A stretch of 64,000 nucleotides of DNA, taken from contig NZ_ACJN02000001.1 of the NCBI RefSeq assembly GCF_000174435.1, forward strand, positions 609,658 through 673,657, given 5' to 3'. The notes under the pieces were generated by a model. That model had not been told where the DNA came from. It made no database searches and saw only the letters and a list, made by a program, of their open reading frames with translations. The DNA comes from Desulfonatronospira thiodismutans ASO3-1 (GTDB taxonomy: Bacteria > Desulfobacterota > Desulfovibrionia > Desulfovibrionales > Desulfonatronovibrionaceae). Positions 18,419-29,508 of the stretch are shown here, in pieces. Made by a program: the position numbers and the translations under genes. Within the stretch, counting starts at the first letter, position 1. Every line of letters starts with the position of its first letter.

Positions 18419-21098
18419 ACTCAAGGCTCCAACGGTAATAACCTGTCATGTGAACGCCGATTTTGATGCCCTTTCTTCCATGATTGCAGCCAGCAAGATG
18501 TACCCGGAAGCAGTACTCATCTTTCCCGGCAGCCAGGAGAAAAATCTGAAAAATTTTTTCATCCAGAGTGCTACCTACCTGTACAATTTCAAATCCTTCA
18601 AGGACATCGATCCGGAGTCGGTACAAAGGCTGGTGGTGGTGGACACCAGGCAGAAATCCAGGGTCAGGCACGTGGAACAGCTTCTGGATAAAGAAGATTT
18701 AAGCATTCACCTGTACGACCATCACCCGGACTCGGAAGAAGACCTCAAGGGAGACCTGGAAGAGGTGCACCCGTGGGGATCCACCATCTCCGTTATTTCC
18801 AGGTTGCTCAAGGATCAGCAGATCCAGCTTACCGATGATGAAGCCACGATAATGGGTCTGGGGGTATACGAGGATACCGGCTGTTTCACCTTCAGGTCCA
18901 CCACTACCCATGATTTTTCAGCCGCTTCATGGCTGCTCTCCCAGGGCATGGATCTCAATGTGGTCTCGGATCTGATCACCCGTGACCTGAGCGCCGAACA
19001 GGTCTCCATACTCAATTCCATGCTGGAGGCGGCCACAACGCACAAAATTAAGGGGATCGACGTGGTGGTCACGGAAATCTCCCTGGATCATTATGTAGGT
19101 GATTTTGCCCTCCTGGCCCACAAGCTCCTGGATATGGAAAACATTCGGGTTCTTTTCGCCCTGGGGCGCATGCACGACCGGGTGCACCTGGTGGCCAGAA
19201 GCAGGACCGCTGATGTGGATGTAGGTCAGATATGCTCTTCCATGGGAGGCGGCGGACACTCTTTTGCCGCCTCGGCCAACCTCAAGCATAAGACCCTGAC
19301 CCAGGTCAAGGACGAACTGTTCGGTCTGCTCTATTCCCAGATCAACCCCCAGATACTTGTTTCGGATCTCATGTCCAGGCCTGCGGTAACCATAGAAGAG
19401 AATAAAAGCATCAACCTGGCCTCTGAGGTCATGACCCGTTTCGGGCTCAAGGCCATCCCCGTAACTGACAAAAATGGCCGGGAATGTGTGGGCATACTGG
19501 AGCATCAGCTGGCCGACAAGGCCATCGGTCACGGCCTGGGAGAAATTCCCCTGAGCGAGTACATGATCTCCAATGTTTTCAGTTTGACTCCCGGCGATGA
19601 CATTTACCAGGTGATGGAAATCATCATCGGTCAGAGACAACGCCTCATTCCGGTAATGGAGAATGGTGCAATCACCGGGGTGGTGACCCGGACAGATTTG
19701 ATCAACAATCTCATTAATGAACCGGCCCGCATCCCCGAGTCTTTGCTTCCGGAAAAAAAGCGGGAACGCAACATTAGACGCATGCTCAAAGAAAGGCTGC
19801 CCGGGGAAATATATTCCCTGCTCAAGTCCGCCGGCCACCAGGCCCGGGATATGGGATACCAGGTCTACTGCGTGGGAGGATTCGTGCGCGACATTCTCCT
19901 GGGCAGGTCAAATCTGGACGTAGACCTGGTGGTTGAAGGGGATGGAATAAAATTCGCCAGAGCCCTGGCCGAAAAACTGGATGCCCGGGTAAGAGAGCAC
20001 CAGAAATTCAGAACGGCAGTGATTATCTGCGCTGACGGCCGGAAAATTGACGTAGCCACCGCCAGGCTGGAATATTACGAGCATCCGGCGGCCCTGCCCA
20101 TGGTGGAACTGTCCTCCATCAAAATGGACCTGTACCGTCGTGATTTCAGCATAAACGCCCTGGCCGTACACTTAAACCCCCAGAATATGGGCAGGCTGGT
20201 TGATTTTTTCGGCGGACAGAGGGATTTAAAAGACAAGGTCATCCGGGTGCTGCATTCTCTCAGCTTTGTGGAGGATCCCACCAGGATTGTCAGGGCTATC
20301 CGCTTCGAACAACGATTCGGCTTCAGAATCGGGGCCCAGACGGAAAAACTTATTAAAAACGCCCTGGAGTTGAACATATTCCATCAGCTTTCCGGGAGCA
20401 GGATTTTCCACGAACTGCAGATGATTTTTGAAGAGGACACCCCCCTGCCCTGCCTCATCAGGATGGAAAATTACGGGCTTTTGAAGCATATCCACCCCAT
20501 GCTCAAGCTCAGTTCCAATGTAAAGAACATCCTGACCGAGACGGAAAAAGTCATAAACTGGTTCCAGCTTCTTTACCTGGAGGAAAAGATTGACAAGTGG
20601 ATTCTTTATATGCTCGGCCTGTTGAATCATATAAATGAGGTCCAGGCCGGCATCATCATGCAGCGCTTCAATTTTTCCCAGAAAAAAACCAGGCATATCT
20701 TTTCCCTGCGCTCCCAGATAAACAGTGCCATGAGCAGTATTTCCGCCTGGCATCAGGACCAGGGCAAGCTGAGTTCGCTTTATTTTATATTAAACCCCCT
20801 GCCCCTGGAAGGGCTTCTTTTCCTCATGGCCAGAGTGCAAAAGGAGGAATTGCGCAAATACGTATCCCATTACATTACCCATCTGCGGGACATCCAGCCC
20901 CAGATCTCAGGCAGGGATCTAAAAAAAATGGGGCTTACCCCCGGTCCGGAATTCGGCCGCATCCTGAAGGAACTTAAAGCGGCACAGATTGACGGGGTGG
21001 CATGCGACAGGCAGGAACAAAAGGAATGGGTAAGACAGAAAATAGCTGAACAGTCTCTTCAAGGAGGCAAGGAAAAAAGGGCATCCGGGAAGAATTGA
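18402..21098 (+). CDS. DHH-CBS-tRNA nucleotidyltransferase fusion (CCA- or A-adding)
   Basis: An 898-residue multidomain protein. The N-terminal part (about 10-310) is a DHH/DHHA1 phosphoesterase-like module with NADFDALSS, VDTR, DHHPDSEED and GGGGHSFAAS. Two CBS domains follow (about 315-455), then a class II nucleotidyltransferase/poly(A) polymerase head (about 480-640: VGGFVRDILLGR, LDVDLVVEGDG, RRDFSINALA) and its RNA-binding region (VEDPTRIVRAIRFEQRFG). This architecture is known for bacterial CC- or A-adding enzymes that share CCA synthesis between two proteins. Which activity it has cannot be read by eye. I chose ATG 18402, overlapping xerD by 17 bases; ATG 18327 would overlap by 92. 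Confidence 0.88.
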   Translation: MQKKDKLKAPTVITCHVNADFDALSSMIAASKMYPEAVLIFPGSQEKNLKNFFIQSATYLYNFKSFKDIDPESVQRLVVVDTRQKSRVRHVEQLLDKEDLSIHLYDHHPDSEEDLKGDLEEVHPWGSTISVISRLLKDQQIQLTDDEATIMGLGVYEDTGCFTFRSTTTHDFSAASWLLSQGMDLNVVSDLITRDLSAEQVSILNSMLEAATTHKIKGIDVVVTEISLDHYVGDFALLAHKLLDMENIRVLFALGRMHDRVHLVARSRTADVDVGQICSSMGGGGHSFAASANLKHKTLTQVKDELFGLLYSQINPQILVSDLMSRPAVTIEENKSINLASEVMTRFGLKAIPVTDKNGRECVGILEHQLADKAIGHGLGEIPLSEYMISNVFSLTPGDDIYQVMEIIIGQRQRLIPVMENGAITGVVTRTDLINNLINEPARIPESLLPEKKRERNIRRMLKERLPGEIYSLLKSAGHQARDMGYQVYCVGGFVRDILLGRSNLDVDLVVEGDGIKFARALAEKLDARVREHQKFRTAVIICADGRKIDVATARLEYYEHPAALPMVELSSIKMDLYRRDFSINALAVHLNPQNMGRLVDFFGGQRDLKDKVIRVLHSLSFVEDPTRIVRAIRFEQRFGFRIGAQTEKLIKNALELNIFHQLSGSRIFHELQMIFEEDTPLPCLIRMENYGLLKHIHPMLKLSSNVKNILTETEKVINWFQLLYLEEKIDKWILYMLGLLNHINEVQAGIIMQRFNFSQKKTRHIFSLRSQINSAMSSISAWHQDQGKLSSLYFILNPLPLEGLLFLMARVQKEELRKYVSHYITHLRDIQPQISGRDLKKMGLTPGPEFGRILKELKAAQIDGVACDRQEQKEWVRQKIAEQSLQGGKEKRASGKN

Positions 21099-21111
21099 CT
21101 CCCGGATGCCC
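21073..21111 (-). terminator. Intrinsic terminator of the glutamate synthase-like gene
   Basis: A perfect 12-bp stem (21079-21090 and 21100-21111, arm GGGCATCCGGGA) with a 9-base loop. On the minus strand it is followed by a run of six T (complement of 21073-21078). It lies just after the stop of the minus-strand gene and inside the last codons of the opposing gene; that gene's TGA is in the loop. Confidence 0.85.
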
Positions 21112-21125
21112 CTCTACCTGGTCCC

Positions 21126-22766
21126 TCAGGAATTGAGGATTTCTTTGGCTGTGTTGTCCTGGGCCTCGGTAATAAACGGCAGCCCGGTTTCCATGGCTGT
21201 CTCCCGGTTGCCCGCGGCCAGGTCGCCGCGGTCGATTTCTGACAGGGCGAATTTCCTGGAGCCGGCCATAAACTGCTGCAGCCCTGCCTTGAGCTTGTCC
21301 GCCATGGTCCAGAAGGCGATGGCTCCAAAGGGTATATCTGCCATTTCATCCTTGCCTACCTTCTTCTGGACATCATAGTAGCCAGCAAAAACCTCCTCCG
21401 GAGAAGATCCGAAATCGGAAACGGTCTTGGGAAGCTTATCCCAGTTCCCACCGATTTTTTCTTTTTTCTCCGGCTGGAGTACTCCCTGGATGTTGCTTCC
21501 CAGGAATCCGGATATCATAAGAGCCCTGCCCATGCACACCAGCTTGCTGTAAGGGGCGCCCAGGGCTATGGCTTTGAAAATATGGTCCTCCTGGGCAAAA
21601 CCTCCGGCAAAGGACATGTCCGGGACGTTCTCCCCTTTTTCGTCCAGGATCCGGGCATATTCGTAGGCCTTGGAATGCAGAAGTATGGACGGGACTCCCC
21701 AGGACTGCATCATATGCCAGGGGCTCATACCGGTTCCCCCGCCGGCTCCGTCGATGGTCAGCAGGTCGATGTTGTTTTCCCCGGCCAGTTTGATGGCCAT
21801 GGCCAGGGCCTCCATACCGTAGGCCCCGGTTTTCAGAGTGATGCCTCTGATTCCCAGTCCACGCAGGTACTCTACGGTGGCCTTGAAGTTGCTGCGGATG
21901 TCTTCATATTTTTCAAAATCGGTAAATCCCAGGCGGCTGTGCCGGGCAAATGCCTTGATGGAGCCTCTCTTGAATGCTTCCTGCACTTCGCTCAGTTCCG
22001 GGTCTGGATCCACCACGTAACCTCTTTTCTTGAGAAAAAGGGCCTGTTCCAGACTGAAGACCTCGATTTCTCCACCGATATCCTTGGCCCCCTGCCCCCA
22101 CTTGAGCTCTATCAGGACTTTGTCTCCACCGTATTTTTCGGCCACATAGTCAGCCACACGGTTGCGGCCGTCCTCAACATTCAACTGGACCAGCACAGCC
22201 CCATGGCCGTCAAAATAACGCATGTAGGTCTGTATTCGACGATCCAGTTCAGGGGCGTCCACAATACGCCCGTTTTTCATCCTGGAATTGCGGTCCACTC
22301 CTACCACATTTTCCCCGATGACAATGGGGACACCTACCAGGGAGCAGCCCACTGCAAAGGAGTCCCAGTAGGTCTCCGCAATCTTGGTGGACCCCAGGGC
22401 TCCGGTCATGATGGGCATTCTGGCCTGGATTTTCTTTGTTCTGCCAAATGAAGTGCTTACGTCTGCACCGGGAAAAGTGCAATTATCCGGATCATTGCTT
22501 ACGCCCTGAGGAAGACCGCTTGATCCGTAGTTGTATCCCTGGATGCGCAGGGAATTGTAAGATACCCCCACGTGAGTGGTGTTGTCCGCTCCGGCGGTTA
22601 CTTTTCCATAATCCCTGGGATAGAGCACTTCCCGGCCCTTGAGGCTGGCAAGCCAGGTTTCGCATTTTCCTGCACAGTCCGCCCTGCAGAGTGTACACAG
22701 CCCGGACTCGGCTGGACTGCCCCGGTTGACAGTACCCAAAACGTCATTTGACTTGGAAGCTTTCAC
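21126..22766 (-). CDS. Archaeal-type glutamate synthase-like FMN protein
   Basis: A 546-residue protein of the GltB central/FMN-binding domain family, without the amidotransferase domain of classic GltB. Seen: an N-terminal cysteine cluster (CTLCRADCAGKCETW, about 23-37), a long TIM-barrel domain with LLTIDGAGGGTGMSPWHMMQ (about 340-360) and KLVCMGRALMISGF. Such stand-alone proteins are predicted to make glutamate from 2-oxoglutarate with separate amidotransferase and electron-transfer subunits, or to act on related substrates. The start is GTG 22766 with AAGGAGG nine bases upstream. No partner subunits are adjacent. Confidence 0.85.
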   Translation of the reverse strand: MKASKSNDVLGTVNRGSPAESGLCTLCRADCAGKCETWLASLKGREVLYPRDYGKVTAGADNTTHVGVSYNSLRIQGYNYGSSGLPQGVSNDPDNCTFPGADVSTSFGRTKKIQARMPIMTGALGSTKIAETYWDSFAVGCSLVGVPIVIGENVVGVDRNSRMKNGRIVDAPELDRRIQTYMRYFDGHGAVLVQLNVEDGRNRVADYVAEKYGGDKVLIELKWGQGAKDIGGEIEVFSLEQALFLKKRGYVVDPDPELSEVQEAFKRGSIKAFARHSRLGFTDFEKYEDIRSNFKATVEYLRGLGIRGITLKTGAYGMEALAMAIKLAGENNIDLLTIDGAGGGTGMSPWHMMQSWGVPSILLHSKAYEYARILDEKGENVPDMSFAGGFAQEDHIFKAIALGAPYSKLVCMGRALMISGFLGSNIQGVLQPEKKEKIGGNWDKLPKTVSDFGSSPEEVFAGYYDVQKKVGKDEMADIPFGAIAFWTMADKLKAGLQQFMAGSRKFALSEIDRGDLAAGNRETAMETGLPFITEAQDNTAKEILNS

Positions 22767-23174
22767 TATAACAACCCTCCTTGAATTTTTTCATCTTAAA
22801 TGTGAGGTAGCATTGGATAACAGAGTTTACGTATGAATTCAGCCTGCACTGCAGGCACAAAGCTCTGCTCCGGCCCGACGAGACAGTCCTTTATCAAAGG
22901 GGGCGAGATTACTCAATGGCCAAAACCAAATTTATAGTTACATTTTTGTAAAACTATTTTTATGTCAGAGACGTATGCAGCAAAATAAACTGGCTCAACC
23001 AGTCCTTCCTGATCAGAAAAACATGTCTGAGGACCGGGGGGCACTTCAAATCCCCCTTTTCAGCGCTGCAGGGCTTGCATTTTTTGCCGCATTGAATAGG
23101 ATGCTTTTTTCACGCACAAATCTTTACAAGGTTCTCTCAGGCAAAATCAATATTAAACACTTAAACAATTCACA
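22767..23174. other. Divergent intergenic region, 408 bp
   Basis: It lies between the minus-strand glutamate synthase-like gene and a plus-strand hypothetical gene and must hold their promoters. The stretch 22930-22965 is AT-rich. I see no convincing promoter pair, riboswitch or repeat. A 69-codon frame at 22975-23184 has no ribosome binding site and is not called. Confidence 0.5.
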
Positions 23175-23615
23175 ATGGTTTTAACTTTACTCAAGATTTC
23201 ACGGGAAGCCGTTCAACCTGTTTTTGATGCGGATGAGATGAGGTTCTGCTGGAAGGTGAACATGCAGCAGTATCTGGATGGGCAGGGAAGACTGGACCCT
23301 TTTCTGCCCAGGTCTTCATTTATCATGGCCGATTATTTCGGCAGGATTGTCTGGGTGGCCACAAGGGATGCCACTTTCGGGCCGGTATTCACAGAAATAG
23401 GCTGCCGCAGAAGACCGCACAGGTATCCATGCAGGGGGAGACTGGAGATAATCTACGTGGACTACCTCTGTAACGGGCAGATTTACTGGCGTTGCTCCTC
23501 CTGCAGCGACAAGGGGATAATAATCGGATGGGAGGGCTCGTGCTGGGACATGATGGCCAGGGAGCCCGGGCATGTGCTTTCCAGGGCCGAGGAGAAACCC
23601 GGGCGGGATTTCTGA
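23175..23615 (+). CDS. Hypothetical protein with cysteine-rich C-terminal half
   Basis: A 146-residue soluble protein of unknown function. The C-terminal half holds IGCRRRPHRYPCRGRL and then YWRCSSCSDKGIIIGWEG (CxxC type, about 108-125) followed by a further Cys, which suggests a small zinc-binding or rubredoxin-like knuckle. The start context is poor, with no clear ribosome binding site before ATG 23175, so the start is uncertain. It is convergent with tgt. Base composition is like the neighbouring housekeeping genes. Confidence 0.6.
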   Translation: MVLTLLKISREAVQPVFDADEMRFCWKVNMQQYLDGQGRLDPFLPRSSFIMADYFGRIVWVATRDATFGPVFTEIGCRRRPHRYPCRGRLEIIYVDYLCNGQIYWRCSSCSDKGIIIGWEGSCWDMMAREPGHVLSRAEEKPGRDF

Positions 23616-23671
23616 CCCGGCAAGACATCTTATATAGATGCTTGCAATAAATTGCAGGCGACCCCGCAAAA

Positions 23672-25451
<1,780 letters not shown>

Positions 25452-25467
25452 GGGGACCGACTAGGGT

Positions 25468-26364
25468 TCAACTTGCCCTGTCCACAATATACTGGGCCAG
25501 TCTGTATAGAAAGTCCCTGCCCTGCCCCTGGTAATCCCTCAGGCACGTCTTTGCCTCGTCAGCTGCTGTCTGGGCCAGTTCCCGGCTTTTTTCCAGCCCC
25601 AGAAACCTGGGGTAGGTGGATTTATTTACCGACTCGTCGCTTCCCACAGGTTTGCCCAGGGATTTTTCATCGCCTGTCACATCCAGGATATCATCTACGA
25701 TCTGAAAGGCCAGGCCGATGTTGCTGCCATAATTGTATGCGTTCAAGGTGTCCCTTCCATTTTCGGGATCTGAACCGGCAAGTATGGCTCCGCTGCAGCA
25801 TGCAGCTCTCAGCAGAGCCCCGGTCTTCATGGCATGCATGCCCTTTAGATCCACGAGCTCCATGCTTTCCCGGCCGGTGGCGCGCATGTCAATGCACTGC
25901 CCCCCTACCATGCCGGCGGGACCGGCCGCCTGGGCCACAGTGCCGGCGGCAGCCAGGACGTTTTCCGCCGGGAACGAGGTCTTGAGCATCATGGCGAAGG
26001 CCTGGGTCAAAAGGCCGTCCCCGGCCAGAATGGCCAGGGCTTCGCCGAATTTCTTGTGGCTGGTGGGTTTGCCCCGCCTCAGGTCGTCATTGTCCATTGC
26101 CGGCAGGTCATCGTGTACCAGGGAGTAGGTGTGGATCATCTCCAGACCAGATGCAAAGGGCAGTATATCTTTTGTGCATGCCCCGGTCATCTCTCCCCAG
26201 GCCAGGCATAGAACAGGTCTGACCCTTTTTCCCCCGGCCATGAGGCTGTACTCCATGGCTTGCTGCAGTTCACCGGGAACCCCTTCAAACTGCAGACAGC
26301 TTTCAAGGTAATCTTCTATCTCCTTTGCCCTGGAGGCCAGTTCCTGTTTAAACTCCCTGTTCAT
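25468..26364 (-). CDS. ispA: Polyprenyl synthetase (farnesyl/geranyl diphosphate synthase)
   Basis: This enzyme joins isopentenyl and allylic diphosphates to make farnesyl diphosphate for quinone and lipid-carrier synthesis. The 298-residue product has GGKRVRPVLCLA, the first Asp-rich motif HDDLPAMDNDDLRRGKPT, KTGALLRAAC and the second Asp-rich motif FQIVDDILDVTGDE. The start is one of two tandem ATG codons; 26364 is preferred, with GAGG five bases upstream. It overlaps the xseB end by 17 bases, typical of the conserved xseB-ispA pair. Confidence 0.94.
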   Translation of the reverse strand: MNREFKQELASRAKEIEDYLESCLQFEGVPGELQQAMEYSLMAGGKRVRPVLCLAWGEMTGACTKDILPFASGLEMIHTYSLVHDDLPAMDNDDLRRGKPTSHKKFGEALAILAGDGLLTQAFAMMLKTSFPAENVLAAAGTVAQAAGPAGMVGGQCIDMRATGRESMELVDLKGMHAMKTGALLRAACCSGAILAGSDPENGRDTLNAYNYGSNIGLAFQIVDDILDVTGDEKSLGKPVGSDESVNKSTYPRFLGLEKSRELAQTAADEAKTCLRDYQGQGRDFLYRLAQYIVDRAS

Positions 26365-26575
26365 CATTTCCTCTCGGTGTCTGCGCATCCTCGGCTAAAA
26401 CAGTGATCTCGTGCCGGGCTTTTTCCAGTTGTTCCCGGCATGTCCTGGTTATTTCCATACCCTCTTTGAAAAGCTGCACGCCTTTTTCCAGGGGCAGGTC
26501 CTTTTTTTCCAGCTCCTGTACAATCTTTTGCAGCCTCTGCATCTTTTTGTCGAAGTCTCCCTGCTTAGCGGGCAT
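26348..26575 (-). CDS. xseB: Exodeoxyribonuclease VII small subunit
   Basis: XseB pairs with XseA to form exonuclease VII, a metal-independent single-strand DNA nuclease. The 75-residue helical protein has the family pattern FDKKMQRLQKIVQELEKKDL then LEKGVQLFKEGMEI. It overlaps ispA, as in many bacteria. xseA is not in the window. Confidence 0.92.
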   Translation of the reverse strand: MPAKQGDFDKKMQRLQKIVQELEKKDLPLEKGVQLFKEGMEITRTCREQLEKARHEITVLAEDAQTPRGNDEQGV

Positions 26576-26706
26576 ATAAATATCCTGGTGTTCAGTTGAA
26601 GTTTGACAACCTTACAAGACAACAAGTCCAGACGCGCACAGCCGGCATCAGGAGCCTCCTGAGCGGTTAGGCGGTTTAAATGCAGGCCTTAACGTGTCTT
26701 AAGGGT

Positions 26707-26735
26707 TTGACACCCCATCCCTCTTTAATTATGAC
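26707..26735 (+). promoter_or_regulatory. Likely sigma-70 promoter of the REC-TPR gene
   Basis: TTGACA (26707-26712), a 17-base spacer, then TATGAC (26730-26735, four of six matches). It lies about 105 bases before the preferred start of the REC-TPR gene, in the divergent gap after xseB. Confidence 0.5.
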
Positions 26736-26839
26736 CCATGAAACCAAACATACTTGGTAAGTATGCATTTGCAGGCCGCATGCCACGGCATAAGGACTGC
26801 CGCACCAGCATCTCTGCATTTGCAGCAAGGGTAAACAGC

Positions 26840-28189
26840 ATGGATGAAAACAAAAAAAAGCTCACTATTTACGAAAAAATTGTCAAGTTTTTTCTTACGG
26901 ACGGAAAGGGCTGTATCATAGCCGTAAGCCAGGACTCCCTGCTTATCAAGGCTGTCAAAGCCATGTACAAGGCCCTGGGAATCGACGCCAACTCTTTTTT
27001 CCACAAACAGAACCTGGAAAAAGCCGGGGCTGACGCCAAGTCATTGTTGACACGCTTCAACCAGGTGGTTTTCTTAGTGGAATCTTCAACAGACGGTGCC
27101 AGCAATGTTTTAAATATCAAAAATTTCAAGAACATACTGGGGCACAAGTGCAAGGTCATTGTCATGACCTCCGAGACTGATCGCAGCAATATCATTCAAA
27201 TGTACGAAATGGGCGCGGACAACGTCATAGTCAAACCCGTATCCGTCAATTCTTTGATACAGAAAATAGCTCTGACTCTCAATCCCAACAATGAACTGGC
27301 CCAAAAGGTGGACGAGGCCAAAGCCCTGCTTATGGAAAATCATCTGGACCAGGCGGAGAATGTGGTCCAGGAAATCATAAATCAAAAGCCCGACAGCGCT
27401 ATAGCCTATATCCTCAAAGGAGACATAGCCAAGAAAAGAAAGAATTTTGAGGCCGCGGAGAAATTTTACATCCAGGCTTCGGGTACCAGCAAGATGTACC
27501 TGGAACCCCTGAAAAAACTCGCCCGGCTTTACTCGGAAATGAACAACCTGGAGAAAAAGCTGGAGTACCTGAAAAAGCTGGACAAGCTTTCTCCCCTGAA
27601 TCATGAACGTAAAATAGATCTTGGTGATACTTACCTGCGTATGGACAACGAAGAAGAAGCAAAGGCCAATTTCGACCAGGCCATAAGGCAGGTACAGAAG
27701 CAGGCCAGAGACTTGATCAGCTCCACCATCATGCAGATCGCAAGGAAAGTCCGGGATGAACGCCCGGACCTGAGTTCCCAGTACGTGGCCAAGGCCATAG
27801 AACACAAGGGCAGCGCCCTGAGCAGAGAAGACATATGGATGTTCAACGAGATCGGGATAAGCCTCAGGCAGCAGGGCAAATGGGAGGAAGCTATTGGATA
27901 CTACAGTCAGGGCCTCAAGATTGCACCCATGGACGGTGGTCTGTATTACAATGTAGGCATGGCCTATGCCCAGGGCAAACAGTACTACAAGGCCCTGGAA
28001 AACTTCCAGAAGGCTGTGGAAGTCAGCCCGGAGTTAGTGGACCAGTATTCCAGCGTTGCGTTTAATATGGCCAAGGTTTACCAGGCACTGAACAGACCCG
28101 GCGATGCGGTGAAGTATCTTAAAAAAGCACTGGAAGTGGACCCGGAAAACCAGAGTGCACAAAACCTTCTGGCAAAGCTGACCAGCTGA
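26840..28189 (+). CDS. Response-regulator-like receiver domain with TPR repeats
   Basis: A 449-residue cytoplasmic protein. The N-terminal part (about 20-145) resembles a receiver domain (GCIIAVSQDSLLIKAVKAMY, VIVMTSETDRSNI, MGADNVIVKPVSVNSLI). The usual acidic pocket is not clear, and Val-Glu-Ser stands near the phosphorylation position, so it may be a pseudo-receiver. The remainder is TPR repeats (about 155-445), clearest in IGYYSQGLKIAPMDGGLYYN and YLKKALEVDPENQSAQ. I chose ATG 26840, with AAGGG eight bases upstream, over ATG 26738. It may be a scaffold in a signalling complex; partners are unknown. Confidence 0.8.
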   Translation: MDENKKKLTIYEKIVKFFLTDGKGCIIAVSQDSLLIKAVKAMYKALGIDANSFFHKQNLEKAGADAKSLLTRFNQVVFLVESSTDGASNVLNIKNFKNILGHKCKVIVMTSETDRSNIIQMYEMGADNVIVKPVSVNSLIQKIALTLNPNNELAQKVDEAKALLMENHLDQAENVVQEIINQKPDSAIAYILKGDIAKKRKNFEAAEKFYIQASGTSKMYLEPLKKLARLYSEMNNLEKKLEYLKKLDKLSPLNHERKIDLGDTYLRMDNEEEAKANFDQAIRQVQKQARDLISSTIMQIARKVRDERPDLSSQYVAKAIEHKGSALSREDIWMFNEIGISLRQQGKWEEAIGYYSQGLKIAPMDGGLYYNVGMAYAQGKQYYKALENFQKAVEVSPELVDQYSSVAFNMAKVYQALNRPGDAVKYLKKALEVDPENQSAQNLLAKLTS

Positions 28190-28192
28190 AAC

Positions 28193-28292
28193 TCTTTGTT
28201 TTTACTGACCTCTGACTTCTGCCACGCGTCCTGCCACGCGCCTCGCGTGGTCAGCGTGGTCAGCGTGACAAAACTGACTTTTTGCAGTCACA
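28193..28292. repeat. Family D element, left end missing
   Basis: It shares CTTTGTTTTTACTGACCTCTG and the right end GACTTTTTGCAGTCACATC (28274-28292) with the two 132-bp family D copies; the left terminal repeat is absent. An internal insert with CGCGTGGTCAGCGTGGTCAG is unlike the other copies. The right end supplies the TGA stop codon and the last codon of larC. Confidence 0.6.
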
Positions 28293-29451
28293 TCTTTTCA
28301 GCATCCCCTTCTCCTGAAAGCCGGATCTGTACCACTGACTCTTTGCATTTGTCTGCCAGGCCTGAAAGATCATTCATTTCCGGTCGCACATAAGTCCTGC
28401 CGTCAAAAAATACTTCCTTGGCCTGGATACTCTGGTTTTTAATCTTAACTTGTGTGCTTCTTCGCGGCAGAAAAATGCGCTCCTGCAGCTGGACCCTCAG
28501 CCCCAGGGTGAGCGAATGCCTGAAAAAAGCTTCCTGAATACTTTTTAACTCATGAGGTCTGCACATGACCTGCACCTGGCATCCGGGACGGTTTTTTTTC
28601 ATTGTCCCGGGCAGGTGGATCACATCCAGAGCTCCGGCCTGCATTATATTTTCCAGTAAAAACCCCAGTTCTTCTCCTGTAAGATGGTCTATGTTTGTGG
28701 TAAGCACCCAGACTTTATCCTGGCCGTATTTATCAGGGTTTTCCTCCATCTCTGCCAGGAAGATACGCAGACCGTTGAAACCCGCCTGTTTTTCACCGAA
28801 GCCTGTGCCTGACTTTTTAAGTATTCCCGGAAAACCTGTAGTGTATTCCTGCACCAGTTGATCCAGAATCAAGGCACCGGTGGGGGTAATAATTTCCCAG
28901 TCATACCCGGAGGGCTTTATCTTCTTGTTCTCAAGGAGCACAGCCGTAGCCGGAGCAGGCAGGGGTAGCTCCCCGTGAGCGGTCTGAACCTTTCCACTGA
29001 ACCAGGGAACGGACGAAGCCCACACGCGACTGACACCCAGGCTTTCCAGCCCCCAGAAAGCCCCGACAATATCCATGAGAGTGTCCAGGGCCCCTACTTC
29101 GTGAAAATGTACCTTATCCACATCCATGCCGTGTACAAAGGCTTCCACCCGGGCAAGGCGCTCAAAGGCATGCCTTGAACCTGATTTTACAGACTCTGAA
29201 ACAGGCAGTCTCTCCAGCAGGTCATGAATATCGCGCATAAGTCTCAATGGCTGGTCTGACTCCCAGCTGAAATCAGCCCTTTTGCCTGTGATACCGTTTC
29301 TGGAGTCTCCGGCGAATTTCATCTTGACTCCCAGTTCCAGGCTGTTAAAGGCTTCTTCAAGAGGGGTGAAATCCACCCCAAGGTCTGAAAGAGCCGAGAC
29401 AAACATATCTCCGCTGATTCCGCACTCCAGGTCCAGGTAAAGTAAAGACAT
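28288..29451 (-). CDS. larC: Nickel pincer cofactor biosynthesis protein LarC
   Basis: LarC inserts nickel into the pyridinium dithiocarboxylate cofactor of lactate racemase-type enzymes. The 387-residue product begins MSLLYLDLECGISGDM, the family N-terminus, and contains VDKVHFHEVGALDTLMDIVG, EIITPTGALIL, SGTGFGEK and TTNIDHLTGEELGFLLENIM. I chose ATG 29451, with GGAG seven bases upstream; an earlier in-frame ATG at 29523 overlaps the divergent PspC gene. In some bacteria larC is read by a frameshift; here it is one continuous frame. larA, larB and larE are not present, so the target enzyme is unknown. Confidence 0.9.
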   Translation of the reverse strand: MSLLYLDLECGISGDMFVSALSDLGVDFTPLEEAFNSLELGVKMKFAGDSRNGITGKRADFSWESDQPLRLMRDIHDLLERLPVSESVKSGSRHAFERLARVEAFVHGMDVDKVHFHEVGALDTLMDIVGAFWGLESLGVSRVWASSVPWFSGKVQTAHGELPLPAPATAVLLENKKIKPSGYDWEIITPTGALILDQLVQEYTTGFPGILKKSGTGFGEKQAGFNGLRIFLAEMEENPDKYGQDKVWVLTTNIDHLTGEELGFLLENIMQAGALDVIHLPGTMKKNRPGCQVQVMCRPHELKSIQEAFFRHSLTLGLRVQLQERIFLPRRSTQVKIKNQSIQAKEVFFDGRTYVRPEMNDLSGLADKCKESVVQIRLSGEGDAEKM

Positions 29452-29508
29452 GGCCTCTCCGTGATTTGAATTGACTGTTGACGATAAGCAGCTTGCTGAA
29501 TTTAAAAG

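Noticed and set aside
22975-23184. A 69-codon frame before the gene at 23175
   Set aside because: No ribosome binding site, low-complexity composition, and overlap with the next gene.
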